Assembly (NCBI RefSeq): GCF_013394775.1
Contig: NZ_JABXYT010000001.1
Coordinates: forward strand, 2,182,001 to 2,246,000
DNA length: 64,000 bases
Source of the DNA: Oribacterium sp. oral taxon 102
Lineage (GTDB): Bacteria; Bacillota; Clostridia; Lachnospirales; Lachnospiraceae
Reading direction: 5' to 3'
The notes under the pieces were generated by a model. That model ran no database searches. It worked only from the letters and a program-made list of their open reading frames with translations, and was not told where the DNA came from. A program made the position numbers and the translations under genes. Numbering within the stretch: position 1 is the stretch's first letter; each line of letters begins with the position of its first letter. Below, piece by piece: positions 17,439-27,118 of this stretch.

Positions 17439-18344
17439 CTATTGACCTCCGTAATAAACCCATTTCTTTTGCAGCTTAAACATCGCAGCTGTCAACAGCA
17501 TAATAATCCCAAACAGAATCCACGCAATGGCGCATGCACTTCCCATTCGCATAAACCGAAAAGCTTCACGATACAGATAGTAAACATAAAATAGGCTAGC
17601 GTTATTCGGGCCTCCTTGCGTAATGACATAGGCTTGAGTAAACACCTGGAATCCATTGATAATTCCCATAACTAAGTTATAAAAAATCGTTGGTGTCATC
17701 AAAGGAATGATTACGTGAAATAGTTTGGCAATTCCTCCTCCGCCATCAATCTCAACGGCTTCCATTAACTGCTTGGGAACATCCTGAATCCCTGCAAGGA
17801 AAATGACCATGGTGGACCCAACTGTCCATAAATTGGTGAAGACAAGTGTTGGAATAACGGTCTTCTCACTGGAAAGCCACTGGCACGTCGGCAATCCAAC
17901 AGCTTTTAGAAGCATATTTACGAGACCAAAATCCGAATTGAAAATCCAGAGCCATACCGCAGACATAGCAACAACAGGTACAATCGATGGAAGATAGAAG
18001 ATTGTTCGAAAAACACCCTTTCCCTTTACATCCGCATTGAGAAGTAAAGCGATCATAAACGCGACAATAAGCGAAGATGGCACAGAAAGCGCAACGTAGA
18101 TACATGTTACGGTCAGCGATTTATAGAAATATGGGTCTGTTCCGCTGAACATATTTGCGTAATTACCCGGTCCTATAAAGTTGCATTTAGAAATGACATT
18201 GTAATCTGTAAAACTGTAATACAAGCTTGTACACATCGGAATAAGCGCAAAGAAGATGAACCCGAGAATGCAAGGCAGACAAAATAGCACTCCCCAAATG
18301 TTTTCTCTTCTCCTACGTTTTTTATTGGTCAATAGTTTTTTCAC
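17439..18344 (-). CDS. Carbohydrate ABC transporter permease, MalF type
   Basis: About 301 aa with six membrane segments. The EAA loop is LMEAVEIDGGGGIAKLFHVIIPLMTPTIFYN. I chose the GTG at 18344 (VKKLLTNKK) because AGGAGG lies 7 nt upstream; the open frame reaches 18407. It has a basic N-terminus before helix 1. It is the second gene of the binding protein-permease-permease-glycosidase unit. No ATPase is encoded, as is usual when a shared MsmK-like ATPase exists elsewhere. Confidence 0.9.
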   Translation of the reverse strand: MKKLLTNKKRRRRENIWGVLFCLPCILGFIFFALIPMCTSLYYSFTDYNVISKCNFIGPGNYANMFSGTDPYFYKSLTVTCIYVALSVPSSLIVAFMIALLLNADVKGKGVFRTIFYLPSIVPVVAMSAVWLWIFNSDFGLVNMLLKAVGLPTCQWLSSEKTVIPTLVFTNLWTVGSTMVIFLAGIQDVPKQLMEAVEIDGGGGIAKLFHVIIPLMTPTIFYNLVMGIINGFQVFTQAYVITQGGPNNASLFYVYYLYREAFRFMRMGSACAIAWILFGIIMLLTAAMFKLQKKWVYYGGQ

Positions 18345-18432
18345 AATATGACCTCCTCTTAAGAAGAGCCTGATGAACCTCGCTTTGAGATTCTCCAGGC
18401 TCAGCATAAACCGTGTTTACGTTACATGCAGA

Positions 18433-19869
18433 TTAGGAACGATCTCCGTTGTAGGTTCCTTCTACAAGCCTGTCTACATTTGCCTTGATAGAATTCATCG
18501 CTTCCGCTGAAGTTTTAGTCCCTGCAAGCACCTCATCCATTGCGGCGGATACAAGAGTATCAATTTCGCTGAAGTTTTTAACATTGATTTCCGTAGCAAC
18601 TGTCAAATTGTTGACAACAGATTCCACGCATGCCTGCTTAAAACCCTTTGGCCTTGCAGAAAGATCTTCCGAAGCCCAGAAATTCAGCTTATCCTCATCG
18701 TCGTAGTAGATCTTCTGTACAGGCATCCAGATGGTACGAAACATTTCTGTAATCTCGTCTGAAGATTCCGGATTGGTAATCCACTTATACAGCTTAATTG
18801 TGGCATCCAAGTGTTCAGTAGACTTGAAAATGATCAGAGAGCCGCCATCCAGATAGGTTGTGTAATTTTCGCTGATCGGAAGTACGCCAACTCCCCAATT
18901 GCACCCTGCTTCAGACAGATCCAGATGATTCCAGCTTCCGTCCAGGTACATTGCTGCCTGTCCGGATGCAATCGCAGAAGCTGCAGACGGCATGGAATTA
19001 GAAGCAATTGAGCTTGGTGCTACATGATATACATTGATAAGATCCGCAAAATTCTGCAGAACCTCTGCCGCCTCCGTTTCCTGTAATCCAAATTCTGTGC
19101 ATTCTTCGTTTAAATATCCGCCTCCATTAGAGTAAATGAAGGACATATAGGTATTCCAGCTGGGTGCAAACATTACACCGTATTGCACGATATTATTGGA
19201 ATCAAAGGACGGATCTGCTGCATTTTTTCCGTTCCCATCCAAAGTCAGCTGTTGCGCAACGGAGACAAATTTGTCCCAAGACCAGGCATCATCAGTGGTT
19301 GTAGGTACTGTAATATCTGCCGCATCCATGATGTCTTTGTTGTACATCAGAGAAGGGCAAACATTCGCCATGATTGGTCCGGCAGATTCTGTTTCTGACC
19401 ACATCCACCAACAAGTGTCCAAATAATTTTCTGCTGCAAGATCCGGGTCTTCCTGCGCAAGATCAAAGAAATTGTAGATCAGTCCTTCTTCACCGAACTG
19501 GCATTTCCAAGAGGCCGAATAGCTGATATCCGGTGTCTCTCCAGCCGCAATCATGGAATTAATCTTTGTCAAAAAGTCATCGCTTGGAATATGAATCGCG
19601 TTGACTGTAATTTCCGGATAAGCCTGTTGAAACGTCTCAAGTGAAGCTTCAATAGCAGCTTGTTCTGCGCCACTGCCCCAATAGGTGAACGTAATCGCGC
19701 AAGGCTCCTCGCCATTGCTGTCCGTAGCCGCAACGCTGCCATTTGACGCCTCGTTCTGCTCGGCTGCTGCGGTGCTATCGGTTGAAGTTGAACCACAAGC
19801 AGTAATTGCTGAAATTACCGTTGCAGCTGCCAATAACGTTGTGATTAACTTTTTCTTCATAGATCCCAC
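18433..19869 (-). CDS. Sugar ABC transporter substrate-binding lipoprotein
   Basis: A 478-aa extracellular solute-binding protein of the family-1 type. A lipoprotein signal (AITACGS, lipid on Cys) is followed by a Ser/Thr/Ala/Glu-rich linker to about residue 55. The binding fold begins ITFTYWGSGAEQAAIEASLETF and contains SGQAAMYLDGSWNHL, the conserved hinge region. The GTG at 19869 sits about 5 nt after AAAGGGGG; an ATG three codons later is an alternative. A TATAAT-like box at 19953-19948 has a poor -35, which fits activation by the upstream YesN-type regulator. Confidence 0.9.
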   Translation of the reverse strand: MGSMKKKLITTLLAAATVISAITACGSTSTDSTAAAEQNEASNGSVAATDSNGEEPCAITFTYWGSGAEQAAIEASLETFQQAYPEITVNAIHIPSDDFLTKINSMIAAGETPDISYSASWKCQFGEEGLIYNFFDLAQEDPDLAAENYLDTCWWMWSETESAGPIMANVCPSLMYNKDIMDAADITVPTTTDDAWSWDKFVSVAQQLTLDGNGKNAADPSFDSNNIVQYGVMFAPSWNTYMSFIYSNGGGYLNEECTEFGLQETEAAEVLQNFADLINVYHVAPSSIASNSMPSAASAIASGQAAMYLDGSWNHLDLSEAGCNWGVGVLPISENYTTYLDGGSLIIFKSTEHLDATIKLYKWITNPESSDEITEMFRTIWMPVQKIYYDDEDKLNFWASEDLSARPKGFKQACVESVVNNLTVATEINVKNFSEIDTLVSAAMDEVLAGTKTSAEAMNSIKANVDRLVEGTYNGDRS

Positions 19870-20015
19870 GTTACCCCCTTTCTTGTTCAGGACTCTCTAT
19901 TTTCACTATGCTGTGGTTCTTCTGCAGAAGAGTTTTTCTATGCCTTTATTATAAGAAGGAGACGCCGTATGTTCTATCGCATATTAATGAGAAAGTAGGA
20001 CTTTTTTAAGAAATA

Positions 20016-20054
20016 CAAGGTCCTGTGAATGTATTACACATTCACAGGACCTTG
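20016..20054 (-). terminator. Hairpin after the histidine kinase gene
   Basis: A 16-bp perfect stem CAAGGTCCTGTGAATG with a 7-nt loop, 20 nt past the kinase stop. The following T content is modest (TATTTCTT). Confidence 0.65.
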
Positions 20055-20074
20055 ATATCAAAGTGCCGGTTTTT

Positions 20075-21904
20075 TTATTCACTTTTCTCCATCTCAGCCG
20101 GCACTGTTCTCGGAATCCGAATTATTACCATAGTTCCGTCATTGAGCTGGGAATGATATTCCACACCGTATTCCTTACCGTATATTATTTTAATTCTCTG
20201 GTTCACATTTGCGGTACCGATAGACTCGGAGTCATTCTCCAAAATTTCATGAATTTTATCCTCCGTCATGCCGCAGCCATTATCTTCAACATAAAAGATC
20301 ACTGTATTCCCCTCACATTCTGCACTGATTTCCAGCATTCCATCCTCTTGGAGATTTTTAAAGCCGTGCACCAATGCATTTTCTACAAAAGGCTGCAGAA
20401 ATAACTTGGGAACCTTCATCGTTAAAAGTTCTTCTGGAATGTCCACTTTAACATCGAACTTATCTGCATAACGGATTTTCATGATATACAGATAACGTTC
20501 CATCCATTCCATGTCGTCTTTCAAAGTCTCATATATTCCGGAATGATAACAGGAATATTGCAGCATTCTGGAAAGGTATACCAACATCTTGCTGGTTGCC
20601 TGCATATCTCCATCCAGGCAGGTCCAATTGATAATATTCAACGTGTTATAGATAAAATGCGGATTCAGCTGAGCATTGAGTGCTTTGATTTCTGTGTCTT
20701 TTTGCATCAGTTTGACCTCATAGTTCTCATGGATCAATGACACAATTGCATCTCCCATCTTCTCTATTTTTTTATAGAAGAAAGAAAACTCGTCCTTTTC
20801 ATTATAATCAATTTTCTGTCGAAATTCCCCCTCTCCAATTCGCTTGATGACTCCTACGACGCTATAAATCTTTTGATTGATACTGTTTGCCAGCAGAACA
20901 CTCATGGCAGCCAGAACAACCACCATCACACCAAAAGCCACTACGAGGGAGAGCATGTAACGCCTTTGAATGCCACCAATCAAACCGGATACAGGAATTT
21001 TCATTACCACATTCCAATCTGTTACGGTGCTTTTGCTACAGCTGCAGATATATTTGCGTCCATTCTCCTTCATCACGAAACTTTCGCCGTTCTCACCGAA
21101 TTGCCGATTTTTAAGGAGCGTCTCCGGATACTTCGCACCAGCTTCATAGTCTTCATCTGTGCAATAGACAATGGTACAATCATCATCAAGGATATAATAT
21201 TCTGCATCTTCCAGAATCCCGTTTGTGTTATATTTTGTTAATACCCTCTTCATGTATTGCGGCTGGAAGTTCACAACCAACACAGGGTTTTCCGTATAGC
21301 TGCTAAGCCGATCTACACGTCCGCTGGAGATATCGTTCAAATTCAAATACCTTGCCACAGAAAATAGTTTTCCATATGGCAGATTCGCATCATCAATGTT
21401 TTCTATGTGATACATCTTTGTGTAGCTGTAGGTCGGAATCCAGACACACCTTCCGCCTGCTTCATATGCTTTCTGCGCAATCTCACTTTCTGAAAAATCA
21501 GGATAATAATTCAGGCCTTCGGCACCAAACCTGTAAGTAGAAGTGACAAGATGCGCTGAATATATATCACTGTACCATGGGATAAAATCTCTGAGAATTG
21601 ATGTCACCTCCTGACTGGCCCTCTTTAATGCAAGTTCGTCTGACACGTCCAGATTTTTGAATAATTCAAACAAACGAGTATCCAGATTCAACTTTTCGGA
21701 TGCCTCTCGGATAATATCCAACTGGACGTCCAGTATATCACTAGTCTTTTGCACATTTTCAGCAAAACTTGCCAACGCCTCATTTTCTATTGTACGTTGA
21801 GTGTTGTCATACAGCGTGATTGTGACAATTCCAAGCAAAATTCCGATCGTAAGAAACGTTGTCAGCAATATCTGTGTTCTCAGCTTCAGGTGACTCCGTA
21901 TCAT
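20075..21904 (-). CDS. Sensor histidine kinase, YesM family
   Basis: A 609-aa membrane sensor. One helix lies at about 9-30, then an extracellular Cache-like region of about 260 residues, a second helix (LSLVVAFGVMVVVLAAMSVLLA) and a HAMP-like linker. The His_kinase box LNPHFIYNTLNIINW carries the phospho-His. The HATPase domain has VENALVHGFKN and VEDNGCGM. The ATG at 21904 (MIRSHLKL) is chosen over the 22021 frame start because it follows the regulator stop by 10 bp with an AGAGGAAGAGA site. It probably senses a sugar or the loaded binding protein and controls the adjacent ABC operon. Confidence 0.92.
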   Translation of the reverse strand: MIRSHLKLRTQILLTTFLTIGILLGIVTITLYDNTQRTIENEALASFAENVQKTSDILDVQLDIIREASEKLNLDTRLFELFKNLDVSDELALKRASQEVTSILRDFIPWYSDIYSAHLVTSTYRFGAEGLNYYPDFSESEIAQKAYEAGGRCVWIPTYSYTKMYHIENIDDANLPYGKLFSVARYLNLNDISSGRVDRLSSYTENPVLVVNFQPQYMKRVLTKYNTNGILEDAEYYILDDDCTIVYCTDEDYEAGAKYPETLLKNRQFGENGESFVMKENGRKYICSCSKSTVTDWNVVMKIPVSGLIGGIQRRYMLSLVVAFGVMVVVLAAMSVLLANSINQKIYSVVGVIKRIGEGEFRQKIDYNEKDEFSFFYKKIEKMGDAIVSLIHENYEVKLMQKDTEIKALNAQLNPHFIYNTLNIINWTCLDGDMQATSKMLVYLSRMLQYSCYHSGIYETLKDDMEWMERYLYIMKIRYADKFDVKVDIPEELLTMKVPKLFLQPFVENALVHGFKNLQEDGMLEISAECEGNTVIFYVEDNGCGMTEDKIHEILENDSESIGTANVNQRIKIIYGKEYGVEYHSQLNDGTMVIIRIPRTVPAEMEKSE

Positions 21905-21914
21905 TCTCTTCCTC

Positions 21915-23471
21915 TTAATCTCTTGCCGCCATCCTACGGTATTCTTCTGGTGTATAGCCGTAAAATTTTTTAAAAGCACGAATAAAATAGTTAGAATCCT
22001 TATATCCCACACGTCTGGCAATATCCTTGACCCTTATCGGCGACTTATTCTCAAGCAGCAGCTCCTTGGCTTTCTGCATACGAATCTCTGTCAGATATAC
22101 TGAGAAGCTTTTGCCAAAATGACTCTTAAACAAGGTACTGAAATACGCAGACGCAAAATAGTATTTTTCAGCCATCTGTTCCATTGTGATCTCATCCGCA
22201 TAATTACTGGCAAGGTATTCCTTGCAGTGCTCAAATACATCATCACCCCTTGTTTCTCTTTGAAAACCGACTTCTTTTCCAATCATCAAAAGAAAATGAT
22301 ACACAACCTCTTGTAAATTTTTAATGCTTTTCGCTTCGTGAACACCTGTAAGCATTTGATCCATCTCATTGTGGATATCATTGACAAGCATTGGCTCCAA
22401 TGCCTTTACAACGCGAAACAATAGCAACATAATCGCACGGCACAAAATCTTTGGCTCCGGATACTTTAGAGAACAATTCTCTGTCAGATATTTTTTTATC
22501 AAACCGAACGCAGCAATGATATCGTTTTTCTTTATTTTCTCCGTCAACGGTAAGAGCAAAGTGTCAGTTTCGGCTATATCTCCTTGAATTCTTTCGCAAA
22601 TTGAACGGAAATTGCAATAACGTCCAAAGTCATAGAAACTATATTGCCATACACACAGGGCCTCAGCATACGCTTCTACACTTTCCTGATAGATGTTTTG
22701 ATGTACCTCACCCAAATAAAAAGAAAAGGAGAATCCCGGAAAAATATCCGTAAGAGAACACGCAATGCCTTCAAACCATTGCTTGTCTCCAAGATGCCCC
22801 TGCATAACCAAAACACCAAACAAGTTCTCACTCTGTGTAAAACAATAGATGGAAACTCTTTGTACTGCCTGCTTCAGTGCCATACGAAATTCCCGAGGGC
22901 TAAATCCATGCCCTCTTGAATCGACTTGGCATAAAAAGAAATACCCTTCACTTTCAATGGGTAAAAGCTCGCGTATTCTGTTTTTCTGGTCAAAATTCTT
23001 GTCCAGCACAAAGCGCTGCATCAGATGTTCAAGATAGACATCTGCTGTTTCCTGCAGTTGGCTCTTCATATCTATCCTAATTTTTCTGTCTGCGTGTTGA
23101 CTTATAACGTCCGCACGCACCTTATCCAGACACCGTTTGACTTCTTCTCTGTCTACCGGCTTCAAAAGATAGTCTGATGCGCCATAATGAATCGCTTCCT
23201 TCGCATAGGAAAATTCTCTGTATCCGCTCAAAATGATGCTTGCAACATTTTCATACCTGGAATGTATCTCCTTCAGTAATGCCAAACCACTCATTCCATT
23301 CATTCGAATATCCGTGATCACAATGTCGTAATCAAGTATCTCCATTGCTTCCAACGCTTGTTCGCCGCCCTCAGCCTCCAAGAAAATGTCCTCCGGATAG
23401 AAGGTATATAACATTTTAATCAATGCTGAACGATGCGTTTTTTCATCATCTACAATCAATATTCTGAGCAT
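21915..23471 (-). CDS. Response regulator with AraC-type DNA-binding domain, YesN family
   Basis: A 518-aa transcription factor. The N-terminal receiver has DDE at 8-10 and phospho-acceptor D54 in IVITDIRMNG. A long middle region of unknown fold is followed by two helix-turn-helix motifs at the C-terminus (ITMEQMAEKYYFASAYFSTLFKS and IRVKDIARRVGYKDSNYFIR). It is the first gene of the two-component unit, with the kinase 10 bp downstream. It most likely activates the sugar uptake operon that begins at 19869. Confidence 0.93.
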   Translation of the reverse strand: MLRILIVDDEKTHRSALIKMLYTFYPEDIFLEAEGGEQALEAMEILDYDIVITDIRMNGMSGLALLKEIHSRYENVASIILSGYREFSYAKEAIHYGASDYLLKPVDREEVKRCLDKVRADVISQHADRKIRIDMKSQLQETADVYLEHLMQRFVLDKNFDQKNRIRELLPIESEGYFFLCQVDSRGHGFSPREFRMALKQAVQRVSIYCFTQSENLFGVLVMQGHLGDKQWFEGIACSLTDIFPGFSFSFYLGEVHQNIYQESVEAYAEALCVWQYSFYDFGRYCNFRSICERIQGDIAETDTLLLPLTEKIKKNDIIAAFGLIKKYLTENCSLKYPEPKILCRAIMLLLFRVVKALEPMLVNDIHNEMDQMLTGVHEAKSIKNLQEVVYHFLLMIGKEVGFQRETRGDDVFEHCKEYLASNYADEITMEQMAEKYYFASAYFSTLFKSHFGKSFSVYLTEIRMQKAKELLLENKSPIRVKDIARRVGYKDSNYFIRAFKKFYGYTPEEYRRMAARD

Positions 23472-23741
23472 ATTTTCTTGTATGATAATTTCAGAAGCTA
23501 AATCAACATTTTCCTTTCTTTTTGATTCTGTGGTTCAATACATTCAGATACTGTGGGACTTTTAATGTTTTCCTGTAGCTTTAACTACTTAACAGGAGTG
23601 TATTGCCGCTACCTTTATCTGAATTGTTTATCAGCTGGATGTGCCGGAGCTCTTTGCTCCTGAGTACTTATTTCAATCAAGTCTACGATGATAATCGCTG
23701 GTGAATGCTACAGTATCAGGAACCCGAAATGAGCTTTCCCT
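23472..23741. other. Intergenic region between response regulator and IS110
   Basis: AT-rich 270 bp that must hold the response-regulator promoter (minus strand) and the left non-coding end of the IS110-type element. I see no clear terminal repeats, as is normal for IS110, and could not fix the element boundary. Confidence 0.4.
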
Positions 23742-24905
23742 ATGTATTATGTAGGCATCGATATTGCCAAACTTAATCACTTCGCCTCTGTTGTTTCTTC
23801 AGAGGGAGAGGTACTCGTCAAGCCGTTCAAATTTACGAATGACAATGATGGCTTCTGTAAGCTGCTTTCCGTGCTCGCTTCATACGGACGCAGCAGCCTC
23901 ATCATTGGTCTTGAATCAACGGCACATTATGCTGACAAACTGGTTGAATTCCTCGTGTCTAAACGCTGCCAGGTCTGCGTTATCAACCCGATCCAGACTT
24001 CCACGATGCGTAAAAACAACATCCGGAAGACAAAGACCGATAAGGTGGATACGTTAGTTATTGCCAGAACATTGATTACTCAACCGCATAGATTCTTCTC
24101 GCAAGAGGATATCAGCCTCATGCATCTCAAGAATCTCGGTCGTTTCCGGCAGAAGAACATCAAGAAGCGTACTCGGCTCAAGATTCAACTCACGACTTAC
24201 ATGGATCGGGTCCTCCCGGAACTCCAATACTTCTTCAAATCCGGACTGCATCAGAAGGCTGTTTATGCGCTTCTGACTGAGGCTCCCACACCTGAACTGA
24301 TTTCTTCTATGCACTTGACTCATCCGGCTCATCTGCTCGAGGTTTCCTCCCACGGACACTTCAATAAAGAGCAGGCCAAGGAATTAAGAATTCTGGCACA
24401 GAACTCTGTCGGTTCCAGCGACAGAGCCCTATCCTTGCAAGTGACTCAATCTGTGGAACAGATCGAATTACCGGACAGGCAGATCAAAGATATCGAATCC
24501 CAAATGTCTGATATCATGCTTGGGCTCGATTCCGTTATTATGACCATTCCCGGCATCGGATATATCAATGGCGGAATGATCTTGGGCGAGATTGGCAACC
24601 CCCATCGCTTCTAAAAGCCCTGTCAGCTGCCCGCGTTTGCCGGACCAGATCCTTCTGTATATCAGTCCGGAAACTTCAATGCCAGCCACACCAGAATGTC
24701 TAAGCGTGGTTCCCGGGTTCTCCGGTATGCATTGATTAACGCAACGCACAACGTTGTGAAAAACAACGCGACCTTCAAGGCTTACTATGACTCTAAGATG
24801 TCCGAAGGCCGCTCTCACTACAATGCCCTTGGGCACTGTGCCGGCAAACTCGTCCGAATCATTTTTAAGATGCTGACGAGCGATGTACCATTCAACCTCG
24901 AATAA
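23742..24905 (+). pseudogene. IS110-family transposase interrupted by one in-frame stop
   Basis: The N-terminal DEDD domain begins YYVGIDIAKLNHFASVV and contains GLESTAHYADKLVEFL. A Transposase_20 part carries IMTIPGIGYINGGMILGEIG. After HRF the codon at 24612-24614 is TAA. Reading on in the same frame gives KPCQLPAFAGPDPSVYQSGNFNASHTR and the normal IS110 C-terminus to 24905. So the only defect is one nonsense codon where a Ser-type codon is expected (TCA to TAA would be a single change). About 387 codons in total, normal length. Confidence 0.85.
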
Positions 24906-25084
24906 GTTCTAATTCGAGATCATGGTAGATTTTTCAAAGTACCCGTAAGGGGGCTCTGTTAGAGTTACCCTTTTTCGGTCACAGATAAAAAAGGTAATTT
25001 TCCGCTAATTCATGCTTGACTTTTCATAGCTGGTCTCCTACTCGTTTTTTGACGCAAGGGGACACGGACATTTTCCTGGACTGT

Positions 25085-25311
25085 CTAAACGGCAATCCCA
25101 AGCGATGTCCTGTACCCTGCAGGACTTATAAATCCCACTGATTCCTTGATTCTGTCTTCATTATACCAGCGAAGATATTTATCCAGTTCCTTCATGAAGT
25201 TTTCAAGACTCACTCCCATCCAGTCTCTGCCATAGAAGAACTCATTCTTAATCTTTCGAACAGCCCTTCACATGCCGAGTTATCAGGAGAGCATCCTCCT
25301 ATAATAAAGTT
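25085..25311 (-). pseudogene. IS3-family (IS150-like) orfB 3' remnant
   Basis: Minus-strand text GGCSPDNSACEGLF, then a one-base frameshift, then RKIKNEFFYGRDWMGVSLENFMKELDKYLRWYNEDRIKESVGFISPAGYRTSLG. This is the C-terminal integrase part (last catalytic Glu region) of an IS3-type transposase. The matching 5' part lies at 25733-25975, so an element was split and partly deleted. Confidence 0.8.
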
Positions 25312-25327
25312 GTAGATAATATATAAT

Positions 25328-25415
25328 AAGTTTCGCAAAGCGATTGGAGCTTTCCCTGATGGTCAAAGTGCTTTGATGCTGGTCTGTGCTCGACTGCGCC
25401 ATATCAGGTTTTATG
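25328..25415 (+). pseudogene. IS256 (Mutator)-type transposase C-terminal scrap
   Basis: The plus-strand reading KFRKAIGAFPDGQSALMLVCARLRHI matches the end of IS256-type transposases. It is abruptly flanked by unrelated DNA on both sides. Confidence 0.65.
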
Positions 25416-25464
25416 AAAACATTAACATTGAGTGCTTACAATGCGGAAGTTCATATTTATACTC

Positions 25465-25640
25465 TTACCTTCCCCACGATCTTCAAAACGTGAGAAGTAC
25501 CTTCTAGATCTTGTGCTCCACGATGAGCAATTCAGGATATATAACAATATAATCTCCCGCAACCAATGTAATCTTACTCATTCTTCTAGGCACTTTCCAA
25601 AACATCACATCTTTTTTTCATCATATTCTTCCTCGTATAA
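25465..25640 (-). pseudogene. Stray copy of the 3' end of the YhcH-domain gene
   Basis: The minus strand reads DVMFWKVPRRMSKITLVAGDYIVIYPE, then after a one-base deletion AHRGAQDLEGTSHVLKIVGKV. This parallels residues 248-296 of the protein encoded at 30334-31230 (DVMFWDIPSRMSKTTLLAGD and AHRGARDLEETKHVLKIVGKV). A second indel lies in an A-run near 25615. It is a diverged relict of a paralogous gene, not a recent duplicate. Confidence 0.8.
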
Positions 25641-25732
25641 TAAGTGTATAACCAGTATAAATGATGGTTATGCGCTTAGCCTTTCTATAGGTTTATAGAT
25701 GATCTGAGACACCCGGATAAATCCTTTCCATC

Positions 25733-25975
25733 TCATCTACATTGGTGCCAGCGGATGCCAAAAAGATCTTTATAACCGTCGATGAAGCGGTAAGTCATTA
25801 ACCGATCTCCTTCGCACCAATGAGAGACGGCGGTTTTAGAAACACCATACTCTGCAGTAATGCTCTTGTAGCTTCGCCCCTCTTCAAGATGCAGCCGGAC
25901 GATCTTACGCTTAAATTCCGGTTCATACTTTCGTGATATAATGATTTGCTCCTTTACTAAGCTTATTATACTCAT
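25733..25975 (-). pseudogene. IS3-family orfA/orfB 5' remnant
   Basis: Eighty codons reading RKYEPEFKRKIVRLHLEEGRSYKSITAEYGVSKTAVSHWC (orfA helix-turn-helix) are joined directly to MTYRFIDGYKDLFGIRW, which looks like the start of orfB, and then a stop. The rest of orfA and most of orfB are missing. Confidence 0.75.
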
Positions 25976-26066
25976 TAAGTCACTGGTGTTACAACGTTAT
26001 GATATCACCTCAGTTTTTTAGTAAAGGCGCCTTGTTGCTTTGTTACTTAAAAGGATGGTGGTTCGG

Positions 26067-27116
26067 CTATTCAGAAAACATTTCCTGATATCTACGTTTC
26101 ATTTTTACCCCATACTTGATTTCAACTTTCGGAAGCTCTTCACCCAGCAACTGTTTGATTCTCAAATACGGCAAATTCATTCCTGCTTTTTTGAAAATTT
26201 TCATGGTGGCTGCAACTCTAGGATTCACCTCCATTAAAACAGGATGTCCATTTTCATCTGCCTTAAAATCAAAATCTGCGTTCCCATCTATGCCAAGAGC
26301 CTCACAAACAGCTTTTGCAATTTCGATTGCTTCTTTATTTTCCTTGATTTCAGCCACTTGCGGAATGCTCGCCAAATTAACAGTACTTTCTCTATATCCA
26401 GCGTATATAACCTTTCCGTTGTCACCAATAATATCAACAGACCCTTCTACACCAGGTAAGTATTCCATAGCCATCATTTCTGGCATACTATTCTTTTCTC
26501 TTAATGTAGAAAGTAATTCTTCCATTGTGGTATACATGGAATTGGGCTTTTCACCAAACAAAATATCAAATCTTGATACATCTGATTTAATAATCCTTAT
26601 ACCTCTCGATCCTGATAAGTTTGTTGCTTTAACACATACCGATTTTTCCGGATATCCGCAATACTTGCAAGCTTCTATTAAATCATCTGCGCATCTCACT
26701 AGAGCAAACTTAGGTACTGGAAAATTATTTTCCTTTAAAAAAGAATAAAAGCGATATTTATCCGTGGCAATCTCAATGCTCTTTCTATTAGATAATGACA
26801 CTTTTGTGTCTATTGCATCAAATTTCTCTTTGTTTTCTAACAACTTTAAAAGCTCATTAGACATTCCAGGAATCAGAACATCGACTTTTTCTTTCTCACA
26901 AATCTCTAGTAATGAATCTATGTATCCAGGTTCAATAGCTTTGGGTGTAACATACAGCTTATCAATAAGAGGAATCATAGTTTCGTCATACGCCATATCC
27001 GCTCCTATGACGCGAATATTTCTTTCACCATTGTCTTTTAAGCAGTCAATAAATGCAGGCGTATATATCGCTCCACACGCAGTATATAACACCGTGATAT
27101 CTCTCAACTTTTCCAT
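26067..27116 (-). CDS. ATP-grasp carboxylate ligase-like protein
   Basis: About 349 aa of the carbamoyl-phosphate-synthase-like ATP-grasp fold. The N-terminal pre-ATP-grasp region has TACGAIYTPAFIDCLK and DVLIPGMSNELLKLL. The nucleotide-binding lysine is in SVCVKATNLSGSRGIRI, and the metal/ATP site is ALGIDGNADFDFKADENGHPVLMEVNPRVA. Such proteins ligate a carboxylate to an amine or similar nucleophile; substrate unknown. The start follows the decarboxylase stop with overlap (a GTG at 27122 or ATG at 27116; ATG preferred). It is last gene of the polysaccharide locus, next to insertion-sequence debris. Confidence 0.82.
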   Translation of the reverse strand: MEKLRDITVLYTACGAIYTPAFIDCLKDNGERNIRVIGADMAYDETMIPLIDKLYVTPKAIEPGYIDSLLEICEKEKVDVLIPGMSNELLKLLENKEKFDAIDTKVSLSNRKSIEIATDKYRFYSFLKENNFPVPKFALVRCADDLIEACKYCGYPEKSVCVKATNLSGSRGIRIIKSDVSRFDILFGEKPNSMYTTMEELLSTLREKNSMPEMMAMEYLPGVEGSVDIIGDNGKVIYAGYRESTVNLASIPQVAEIKENKEAIEIAKAVCEALGIDGNADFDFKADENGHPVLMEVNPRVAATMKIFKKAGMNLPYLRIKQLLGEELPKVEIKYGVKMKRRYQEMFSE

Positions 27117-27118
27117 AA

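Noticed and set aside
24612..24700. Frameshift in the IS110 transposase
   Set aside because: Codon-by-codon reading shows the 3' part is in the same frame; a single TAA is the only interruption.
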